Source of the DNA: Chloroflexota bacterium | GTDB taxonomy: Bacteria > Chloroflexota > Anaerolineae > Anaerolineales > UBA11858 | NCBI GenBank assembly: GCA_018648225.1 | Contig: JABGRQ010000029.1 | Coordinates: forward strand, 1-55,081 | Reading direction: 5' to 3' | DNA: 55,081 nucleotides | In this document: positions 48,897-55,081 of the stretch, in pieces | Layout of the letters: every line of letters starts with the position of its first letter | How positions within the stretch are numbered: the first letter of the stretch is position 1 | Made by a program: the position numbers and the translations under genes | Notes under the pieces: model-generated | The model's database searches: none | What the model was told of the DNA's origin: nothing | What the model saw: the letters and a program-made list of their open reading frames with translations, nothing else

Positions 48897-50129
48897 ATGA
48901 CTACATTCACCTTCCCGAAAAACTTCTTATGGGGCACCGCAACCGCTGCCCACCAGGTCGAAGGCAACAACATCAACACCGAAAGCTGGGTGCTGGAACA
49001 TTTACCTGAAACCGTCTATGCCGAACCATCAGGTGATGCCTGCGATCACTACCATCGTTACCCCGAAGATATAGCCCTGCTGGCTTCGCTGGGGTTCAAT
49101 GCCTATCGCTTCTCGCTGGATTGGGCACGCATCGAACCCGAAGAAGGCGAATTCTCCTATGCTGAACTCGAACATTACCGCCGCATGTTGGCGACCTGCC
49201 ACGAGAACGGCATTCAACCTGTCGTCACCTTTCACCACTTTACCACCCCTCGCTGGCTGATGCCCTACGGTGGTTGGGTAGACGAAGGCACGCCAGATCG
49301 TTTTGCCCGCTACTGCGAAAAAGCCGTCAATCATCTCGGCGATTTGATCGGCGTGGCTTGCACGGTCAACGAACCGAATATCCCCGTTTTGCTATCAAAG
49401 ATACTGCCCTTCAAAATGCAGGATACGCCCTTCTGGCAAAATGCCGCTCAAGCCTTTGGCGTGTCCCCAGAACGGCTCGGTCTTTTCCAGTTTGCAGGCA
49501 CGCCCGAAGCACGGAATGTGATCCTGGCTGCTCACAAAAAGGCGCTGAACGTCATCAAAGCGGGTCCTGGCGATTTTCCCGTTGGGCTGACAATGGCATT
49601 GGTCGATGTGCAGGCAGCCGAGGGCGGCGAAGAAAAAGCCGCCGAATATCAATATGAGATGAACGACATCTTCCTTGAGCAGCTCGAAGGCGATGATTTC
49701 ATCGGTGTACAGACTTACTCCCGTATGCTCGTGGGTCCGGATGGCATCATCCACCCCGGCGATGATATTGAAAAGAACCAGATGGGCGAAGAATACTATC
49801 CCGAAGCGCTGGGTGGCACTATCCGCCACGCCGCCAAAGTGACGGGGCTACCAGTTATCGTGACCGAAAATGGTTTCTCCAGTGAAGACGATACCCGTCG
49901 TTTGGAGTATTTCCAGCGGGCACTGCGTTCTGTCACTGAGACCCTGCAAGAAGGCATCGACGTGCGTGGTTATTTTGCCTGGTCTGCTTTTGATAATTTT
50001 GAGTGGGTCGCAGGCTACACACCCAAATTCGGCATCGTTGCTGTAGATAGAGCAACGCAAAAACGCACGCCCAAACCGAGCGCCTATTGGTTGGGGAAGA
50101 TGGCAAAAGAGAATCGCTATCAATATTGA
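48897..50129 (+). CDS. bglA: beta-glucosidase, GH1
   Basis: A 410-residue TIM-barrel enzyme without a signal peptide. It opens FPKNFLWGTATAAHQVEGNN, has the acid/base Glu in TVNEPN (about residue 159), the nucleophile Glu in VTENGFSSED (about 324) and YFAWSAFDNFEW near the end. It hydrolyses beta-glucosides, or possibly 6-phospho or fucosyl variants. After rhamnosidases remove rhamnose, it would free glucose from an aglycone or oligosaccharide, as in rutinose- or neohesperidose-type glycosides. Good ribosome-binding site (TAGGAGA). Confidence 0.9.
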   Translation: MTTFTFPKNFLWGTATAAHQVEGNNINTESWVLEHLPETVYAEPSGDACDHYHRYPEDIALLASLGFNAYRFSLDWARIEPEEGEFSYAELEHYRRMLATCHENGIQPVVTFHHFTTPRWLMPYGGWVDEGTPDRFARYCEKAVNHLGDLIGVACTVNEPNIPVLLSKILPFKMQDTPFWQNAAQAFGVSPERLGLFQFAGTPEARNVILAAHKKALNVIKAGPGDFPVGLTMALVDVQAAEGGEEKAAEYQYEMNDIFLEQLEGDDFIGVQTYSRMLVGPDGIIHPGDDIEKNQMGEEYYPEALGGTIRHAAKVTGLPVIVTENGFSSEDDTRRLEYFQRALRSVTETLQEGIDVRGYFAWSAFDNFEWVAGYTPKFGIVAVDRATQKRTPKPSAYWLGKMAKENRYQY

Positions 50130-50160
50130 GATCGGTACAAGAAACAAACGGTTTAAGGAA

Positions 50161-50202
50161 AAGACACTCCCCGCTTCAAAATGAAACAGGGAGTGTCTTT
50201 TT
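50161..50202 (+). terminator. rho-independent terminator after the GH1 gene
   Basis: Stem AAGACACTCCC/GGGAGTGTCTT (50161-50171/50189-50199) followed by TTTTTG. It ends the glycosidase operon 31 bp after the bglA stop. Confidence 0.85.
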
Positions 50203-50713
50203 GTCTCGTGGATTTATATGGAATTGCCCCCTTTCAAAGTTCGTGAAATAGAAACGGGGGAAACTAATAAGATACTCTCCATAGAAAAACCGCCGGTGGT
50301 TTCTGACTAGCGGTTTCCAAATTACGTCTGTAGGTGAGAAAACGCCTCTTTTTTGCCGCCTACGTTGCCGCCAACGCTAGCCGAGGACGAAATTTATACC
50401 CGTATACACGATTACTACCGCACCGGATTGATTTTGGCGACTTTGTAACTTGTTTGCCTACTGGAGCTTGAGATAATGGATATAAATCTTGATTAGATAT
50501 TACGTCCGTTGTCTAATATCAACAGGCGGATACAACATTAGCATGGTTGGGACAACAACCGGTATACTTTTCTATCAATTGAGAGCATGGAGTTATTGTA
50601 CCTGCTATCTCAATACCGTGGACAATAGCATCATATATTGTTTGGGCGTGACTATAAAAGCACATCACTGTATTACGGAATAAGGTGGGAATTTATACCC
50701 ACATACACGATTG
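50203..50713. other. intergenic region with dispersed GGGTATAAATT motifs
   Basis: About 510 bp with no gene I can support. A hairpin AACCGCC...GGTTTC-type block lies near 50289-50326. The motif GACGAAATTTATACCC is at 50386-50401 (same as 25109), and GGGAATTTATACCC at 50687-50700 lies just past the gntK stop. A 64-codon ORF at 50489 has no ribosome-binding site and looks random. Confidence 0.5.
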
Positions 50714-51250
50714 CTAACGCATTGAGATTGTCATGACTGTAGCGTAGTGTTTTTTTATCCTCTTGTTTCGCTTCACGATATAACTCACAATTTCGTTTAC
50801 GCTGACTGAAATGGGAACTGTTATCGCCATCTCTGGCTCCTCAAGCGCGTCGAACTGACTCTGGAGCATCTCTGGCTTCATATAGTGACTGCTGCGTGCC
50901 TGCATCCGCGACAAGATCAAATTGAAACTTCCCTTTAGATAAACAATCTGCACGTTTTCGTTATTTTTCAGCAATATCTCACGATAACTTTCCTTGAGCG
51001 CCGAACACGCCAAAACGCCAGGCTTTCCCTTTTCAAGAGAAGTAGAAATCAAATCATGCAGAACCACCAGCCAGGGATAGCGGTCAGCGTCATTCAGCGG
51101 TATCCCTGATGCCATCTTGGCGACATTTTCGGGCGGATGAAAATCGTCGGCATCGTAGAAATTCCAGCCGAGGCGCTCTGCCAGTGCTGTACCAACGGTC
51201 GTCTTTCCACAGCCAGAAACGCCCATGACGATGAAGAATTTGGTGTCCAT
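50714..51250 (-). CDS. gntK: gluconokinase
   Basis: A 178-residue kinase with Walker A MGVSGCGKTTVG at about residues 8-18, then FYDADDFHPPENVAKMASGIPL (start and end cited), the gluconate-site pattern LNDADRYPWL, ACSALKESYRE and FDALEEPE. It phosphorylates D-gluconate to 6-phosphogluconate. ATG 51250 lies 2 bp after the gnd stop and is preferred over an upstream codon inside gnd. A gnd-gntK pair is a usual gluconate shunt, but gnd here is damaged. Confidence 0.88.
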   Translation of the reverse strand: MDTKFFIVMGVSGCGKTTVGTALAERLGWNFYDADDFHPPENVAKMASGIPLNDADRYPWLVVLHDLISTSLEKGKPGVLACSALKESYREILLKNNENVQIVYLKGSFNLILSRMQARSSHYMKPEMLQSQFDALEEPEMAITVPISVSVNEIVSYIVKRNKRIKKHYATVMTISMR

Positions 51251-51251
51251 G

Positions 51252-53849
51252 CTATTGCCACTCTGTGTGGAAGGAGCCGTCTTTATCCACACGCCGATAG
51301 GTATGGGCGCCGAAATAATCTCGCTGCGCTTGTGTCAAATTAGCGGGCAGACGTGCGCTGCGATAGGCGTCAAAATACGCCAGCGCCGAACTGAACGCTA
51401 ATGCAGGGATGCCATTTTCGGCAGCCATCGCCACGACTTTGCGTAAGGCAGACTGTTTCGCATTCATCAGCTGTGAAAATTCCGGGTCGATCATCAGGTT
51501 TGGTAGACCGGGGTTGCGTATGAAGGCATCTCGAATATCGTTCAAAAAACGGGCACGGATAATGCAGCCGCCCCGCCAGATTTTTGCAATTTCGCCGTAT
51601 TTCAGTTTGTAGCCATACTCTTCGCTCGCCAGTTTCATTAGCCCAAAGCCTTGAGCATAAGAACAGATTTTTGCGGCATAAAGAGCATCTCGCACTAAGT
51701 TGATAATTTTTTCTGGTTCACCAGAAATTTTGGTTTCGGGTCCTGTCAAGATTTGAGATGCAGCCACACGCTCATCTTTATAGGCTGAGATAATACGACT
51801 TTCGACCGCCGCGTTGATCGTCGAGGTCGGAGCGCCCAGATCGAGGGCGTTTTGGCTCGTCCACTTGCCCGTCCCCTTTTGAGCGGCTTCGTCCAGAATC
51901 AGGTCAACCACAGCCGCACTGGTTTCGGGATCTTTTTTGGCAAAAATATCAGCGGTGATCTCGATCAGATAGGATGCGAGTTCGCCCCGATTCCACTCGG
52001 CGAAGATTTCATGCAGGCGAGCGTTCTCCAAGCCAAGCCCACGATGGAGGATGTCGTAGGATTCGGCGATGAGCTGCATATCGCCATATTCGATACCGTT
52101 ATGCACCATTTTGACGTAATGCCCGGCCCCGCGTGGACCGACATGCGCCACACACGGCTCGCCCTCAACCTGGGCGCTGATCGCCTCGAAGATGGGTCTA
52201 ACGAGCGCCCAGGCTTCAGCCTGCCCGCCTGGCATGATGGACGGTCCCCAGAGCGCCCCTTGTTCCCCGCCGCTAATACCAGCGCCAATGTAAATGATGC
52301 CTTTGGCTTCAAGCGCCTGCGAACGGCGTTCGGTATCCATAAAATGAGTGTTCCCGCCGTCGATCAGCAGGTCGCCAGAGAGTTTCCAACTCCGCCACAT
52401 CCAGGGGGCTATCGTGATAAAAAGAGTAAGCACCAATATCAGGGATGCCTTTAGAGATTTTCTCCATTCTTTTCCAAATATAAGCATAATCCCGGCGATG
52501 ATTGCAAAGGGCATCGCGAGCGTGTTATACCTGACCATGATTAAAACCCCAAGAATGCCGCCCAAAGGCAAAGCGTAGGCGAAATTCTTGCCAGACTCGC
52601 TATGCTCGCGCAACCAGAGAAATAGTAGCAATATCAGCGCAGCCATGCCTATTTTTGTTGGGAATTCGCTCAGGAGAAATCTAGAATGAGATAAATTCAG
52701 CCAGCCCCCAGAAGCAATCGCATTTAATTCCTGAATAATGACCAACCCTGCCAGGAAAATGCCTAAAAAACGACCGTGCATTATTTTTCCAATAAAAAAT
52801 ACAAGCACGGGGAAAATTGCAAATAAGGCAACTTGCAAACCCACCAAAAGCGCGTAATCTTGCCCCGCTAATAAATGCAGGAAGGCTAAAAACCCTATAT
52901 AGGCGTTATGCCCCACAGAGACATCCCCATTTGCAATCCCTTGTCCGATCAGCGCAAATTGGGCATAGATATCAAAAGTGGCGGCATCAGAGTAGGGGAG
53001 ATAGGCATTACCGGGAGGAAAAGGACCCGGTGCCCAAAAAGTATTTCTAGGCATAGGTGCTTGATTCCATAGAAAAGCTGCCAGCCCCCATATCCCTGCG
53101 CCCAACAGGATTATTAGCCATTTTGAGTGTTTTTCCTGGATGACAGAATATTTTCGCAAAATCCATGAAATCAGATGGGAGATTGCTGACGCGATGATGC
53201 CAACAAAAAGCATCTGGATGGCTAAAACCGGCACCCCGGTCTCATACCAATACGTCCGTGTATTGGGCTGGATACCAATTCCCGTGCGTGAGATTAGTCC
53301 CCAAATTCCCGCAAAAACCGCCAGGCAGCCTCCGCCAATCCACAGAGTTCTACGATGCGCGATTAATTCCCGCTTAAGAGCTTCCCAATCTAGGCATTGA
53401 TTTCTACGCAAGAAAATGATCGTCTGAAAACTGATTTGAGCAATATAAATCGCAAAGGGGCGCAGACGTTCAGCAAAGACCACAAACCCTGCAAATTGGT
53501 TAGAAGGAATTAGCAAAAATAGCCCAAATATAAAAAAGACTATGCCTGAAATGCTTAATCCCCATAAAGTAGTTTTTATCTCGCCGAAGAGCAATCTCTC
53601 TATTTTTTGCGCCCATCGCAGATTACGCCAAGATTTTAGTGCGAAATAGGCTGTGCTAATAATCGCGACGATGAAAAAAAATATCAATCCAAGCCGCGAT
53701 GAAGAGTACCCGAAAAGAATCTGGTTTTTGGGGTCAGATGGGATCGTCAATAGGTGATTTAACCCAACTAAAGCACCCAATGATGCTAAAGAAAAATACC
53801 CAAAAAGGTATTTTTGAAATGAGATTTTGTTATTTTGGGGTTCAGGCAC
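51252..53849 (-). CDS. gnd: chimeric ORF: truncated membrane glycosyltransferase-like protein joined to 6-phosphogluconate dehydrogenase lacking its N-terminus
   Basis: An 865-residue ORF of two unrelated halves. Residues 1 to about 490 are a polytopic membrane protein (at least ten hydrophobic segments; a large loop with [20 protein letters not shown]) resembling ArnT/PMT-type glycosyltransferases and cut off before their C-terminal domain. From [13 protein letters not shown] (junction about 52359-52378) onward it is 6-phosphogluconate dehydrogenase: [36 protein letters not shown] (catalytic Lys, Asn, Glu), [14 protein letters not shown] and the end [14 protein letters not shown]. About 95 N-terminal residues of Gnd with the GxGxxG NADP site are missing. 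The dehydrogenase cannot work as encoded. Either a real deletion fusion or an assembly joint. Confidence 0.85.
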   Translation of the reverse strand: MPEPQNNKISFQKYLFGYFSLASLGALVGLNHLLTIPSDPKNQILFGYSSSRLGLIFFFIVAIISTAYFALKSWRNLRWAQKIERLLFGEIKTTLWGLSISGIVFFIFGLFLLIPSNQFAGFVVFAERLRPFAIYIAQISFQTIIFLRRNQCLDWEALKRELIAHRRTLWIGGGCLAVFAGIWGLISRTGIGIQPNTRTYWYETGVPVLAIQMLFVGIIASAISHLISWILRKYSVIQEKHSKWLIILLGAGIWGLAAFLWNQAPMPRNTFWAPGPFPPGNAYLPYSDAATFDIYAQFALIGQGIANGDVSVGHNAYIGFLAFLHLLAGQDYALLVGLQVALFAIFPVLVFFIGKIMHGRFLGIFLAGLVIIQELNAIASGGWLNLSHSRFLLSEFPTKIGMAALILLLFLWLREHSESGKNFAYALPLGGILGVLIMVRYNTLAMPFAIIAGIMLIFGKEWRKSLKASLILVLTLFITIAPWMWRSWKLSGDLLIDGGNTHFMDTERRSQALEAKGIIYIGAGISGGEQGALWGPSIMPGGQAEAWALVRPIFEAISAQVEGEPCVAHVGPRGAGHYVKMVHNGIEYGDMQLIAESYDILHRGLGLENARLHEIFAEWNRGELASYLIEITADIFAKKDPETSAAVVDLILDEAAQKGTGKWTSQNALDLGAPTSTINAAVESRIISAYKDERVAASQILTGPETKISGEPEKIINLVRDALYAAKICSYAQGFGLMKLASEEYGYKLKYGEIAKIWRGGCIIRARFLNDIRDAFIRNPGLPNLMIDPEFSQLMNAKQSALRKVVAMAAENGIPALAFSSALAYFDAYRSARLPANLTQAQRDYFGAHTYRRVDKDGSFHTEWQ

Positions 53850-54162
53850 TTATAAGTTATCCTATTGCTTGAAGTAAAGGGGTCTCAAAACTTGTTCAAC
53901 GATGAATATAAATTTATCACAATCTGAGTTTGAAACTTATTTTACTGCAAATATATGTCGCACAATATTTATTAAGACGACGGGCACAGCCTAGATCCTC
54001 AAAAACAACATTTATTGAGAGAACACATTCCTCTAGTAAAACCTAAATTCCCTTAGTAAACTCCTAAAGACAACCAAATAGCACTGCCTTTATCTCACCT
54101 GCGGAGGGGCAGGGAACTTTTGCGTTCCTTGTCCCTTTTGTTTTAAGTCTAAGGAGAAATCT
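53850..54162. other. AT-rich intergenic region before the 58-residue gene
   Basis: 313 bp. A terminator-like hairpin lies at 54106-54139. Upstream of it the sequence is AT-rich (53870-54060) and probably holds promoters for the divergent genes, but no box pair is clear enough to name. Confidence 0.45.
54106..54140 (+). terminator. terminator-like hairpin upstream of the 58-residue gene, possible attenuator
   Basis: A 12-bp stem GGGGCAGGGAAC/GTTCCTTGTCCC (54106-54117/54124-54135, two G-U pairs) with loop TTTTGC, followed by TTTTGTTTT. It lies 23 bp before the ATG at 54163, so it could regulate that gene by attenuation. Confidence 0.55.
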
Positions 54163-54339
54163 ATGTCCTGTGGCGGCAACCGTCATCACTATTTCATCCA
54201 CCAAGTCCAAGCACAAGGTGGGCAGAACCCGCTCATGGCAGCATTTGACAATAACGAAGGGAATATCTATTTCACCCACCATTTTTACAAAGACAATATC
54301 ATGCTCGAAGCCGATATTTACGTCGCATATAAAAAGTAG
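54163..54339 (+). CDS. 58-residue hypothetical protein
   Basis: Short ORF with a strong ribosome-binding site (AAGGAG, 54151-54156) 6 nt before ATG and a strong terminator after the stop. The peptide starts MSCGGNRHHYFIHQVQAQGG and ends IYVAYKK; it has several His residues and alternating hydrophobic residues (GNIYFTHHFYKDNIM), as in a small beta protein. No known family. Placement between hairpin and terminator argues that it is expressed. Confidence 0.6.
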   Translation: MSCGGNRHHYFIHQVQAQGGQNPLMAAFDNNEGNIYFTHHFYKDNIMLEADIYVAYKK

Positions 54340-54353
54340 AGCTGCATTAAATG

Positions 54354-54386
54354 AAGAAGCCGCCCAACTATGGGCGGCTTCTTTGT
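54354..54386. terminator. bidirectional terminator between the 58-residue gene and the sortase gene
   Basis: A perfect 13-bp stem AAGAAGCCGCCCA/TGGGCGGCTTCTT with loop ACTA (54354-54383). T-rich on the plus side (CTTTG) and A/T-rich on the minus side. The genes on both sides converge here. Confidence 0.85.
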
Positions 54387-54399
54387 AGTTGCGTCCAAT

Positions 54400-55080
54400 T
54401 TATTTCACACTCACCAAAACAGCCCTTACAGCCCGCCTGAAGAGATACTCTCCTGTGAAAGGGTTATAGAACTCGCAAGTGACGAGTGTAATCCAATCGT
54501 AATCTTCAGACTGAAAGGTTGTGTTGACATTTTTCTTTGTGACGAGTTTGGACTCGCGCACTTCGTAGGTGTAGATCTGGCTCCACGCCCGGATTTGAAC
54601 TTGGTCGCCGTATTTCAGGCTTTTGAGTTCAGCGAAAGAACCGGGCTGGTTGTACGCATCCCAAGCATGGCCGGTAATGACGGTGTTCCCTGCCCAAGTG
54701 GGAAAAGCAGAGCCAGATAAATAGCCCGCACTGTTGCCGAGCCAAGTCACATCCCAGCCATCTTCTGATTGCGGCACGCCGATAATGGGTATATTCACAC
54801 CGAGCTTGGGGATTTCGAGCAGCATCGCTGTTGCGGTGTAGGCTTTGGCGGCAGGCTGCTTGGGGAGCTGGGTAACTTCGCCATGACGGAATCCAGTTGA
54901 GGGCAAGGACGGTGCGGCAGGCTGCTTGGGGAGCTGGGTAACTTCGCCATGACGGAATCCAGTTGAGGGCAAGGACGGTGCGGCTGTCTGAACGGTGAAG
55001 TTGAGCGGGGAATCGCTGGTTCCACTATTTAATTTATTGCCTGAGAGGTCTTCTATCGATGTCGTTCCACAAACAAATAA
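54400..55080 (-). CDS. surface protein with LPSTG-like repeats and C-terminal sortase domain (5' end outside window)
   Basis: The frame is open to the right edge (at least 226 residues), so any start inside the window is artificial. Order from the edge: end of an Ig-like surface domain (TTSIEDLSGNKLNSGT, then LNFTV), two copies of a 22-residue unit containing LPSTGF and VTQLP, then a sortase fold. Catalytic residues are visible: His in VITGHAWD, Cys in TLVTCEFYNP and Arg in YLFRRAVRA. A sortase domain on the same chain as LPxTG-like motifs suggests self-anchoring or a surface display role, which is inference. Confidence 0.8.
   Translation of the reverse strand, partial: LFVCGTTSIEDLSGNKLNSGTSDSPLNFTVQTAAPSLPSTGFRHGEVTQLPKQPAAPSLPSTGFRHGEVTQLPKQPAAKAYTATAMLLEIPKLGVNIPIIGVPQSEDGWDVTWLGNSAGYLSGSAFPTWAGNTVITGHAWDAYNQPGSFAELKSLKYGDQVQIRAWSQIYTYEVRESKLVTKKNVNTTFQSEDYDWITLVTCEFYNPFTGEYLFRRAVRAVLVSVK
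54848..54979 (-). repeat. perfect 66-bp tandem duplication within the sortase protein gene
   Basis: Units 54848-54913 and 54914-54979 look identical base for base and encode the same 22 residues (APSLPSTGF...TQLPKQPA). Identity at silent positions shows the duplication is recent. Confidence 0.85.
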
Positions 55081-55081
55081 A

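Noticed and set aside
50489-50683. 64-codon ORF in the intergenic region
   Set aside because: No ribosome-binding site, AT-rich, Cys/Tyr-rich random-looking peptide.
54973-55025. Sortase protein starting at about 54972
   Set aside because: That start is an internal TTG in LPSTG; the frame stays open to the window edge with plausible surface-domain sequence.
1-55081. tRNA or rRNA genes
   Set aside because: I looked for cloverleaf-like segments at element borders and in long gaps and found none I could support.

Overview
The window looks like chromosomal DNA of an anaerobic, saccharolytic Chloroflexota bacterium of the Anaerolineae type. This is inferred from gene style: lipoproteins with Ala/Glu/Pro-rich linkers, a tungsten-type aldehyde:ferredoxin oxidoreductase, and a surface sortase protein carrying LPSTG-like motifs. 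No rRNA or tRNA is visible, so the placement is provisional.

Region 1 (1-13.4 kb, + strand) is part of an integrative or plasmid-like element. It has a membrane-anchored FtsK/HerA-like ATPase, an AP2-like DNA-binding protein, ParA and a possible partner, a large protein with two tandem DnaA N-terminal domains and no AAA+ motor, an excisionase-type HTH protein, an HExxH peptidase, and many small overlapping genes. Three short-repeat arrays lie inside its ORFs (2980-3100, 6039-6119, 8273-8405). No integrase or relaxase is recognised, so the element probably continues to the left. A candidate small RNA (about 13476-13549) and an AbiE toxin-antitoxin locus follow. The AbiE toxin gene is cut off and joined to a comM fragment.

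Region 2 (15.2-24.8 kb, - strand) holds rocD, a DUF917 protein, a complete Opp/Dpp-type peptide transporter, a ferredoxin-nitroreductase fusion and an Lrp regulator.

Region 3 (25.2-36.1 kb, - strand) is a long L-rhamnose catabolic operon: deoR-type regulator, rhaB, rhaD, rhaA, HAD phosphatase, moaD-like, AOR, class II aldolase, lutA, lutB, lutC. Together these could take rhamnose to DHAP and L-lactaldehyde, oxidise lactaldehyde to lactate with ferredoxin, and oxidise lactate to pyruvate.

Region 4 (36.3-50.2 kb, + strand) is the matching uptake and glycosidase side: TetR and LacI regulators with visible operators, a broken ABC ATPase gene, a CUT1 sugar importer, two cytoplasmic GH78 alpha-L-rhamnosidases, a GH1 beta-glucosidase and two copies of an unknown 70-residue membrane protein. 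It suggests import of rhamnose-glucose oligosaccharides or glycosides and hydrolysis inside the cell.

Region 5 (50.7-55.1 kb) holds gluconokinase, a chimeric ORF joining a truncated membrane glycosyltransferase-like protein to a 6-phosphogluconate dehydrogenase that lacks its NADP-binding domain, a 58-residue gene, and the C-terminal part of a surface protein with a sortase domain. The AbiE/comM, comM/rocD and glycosyltransferase/gnd junctions point to rearrangement or assembly chimerism.
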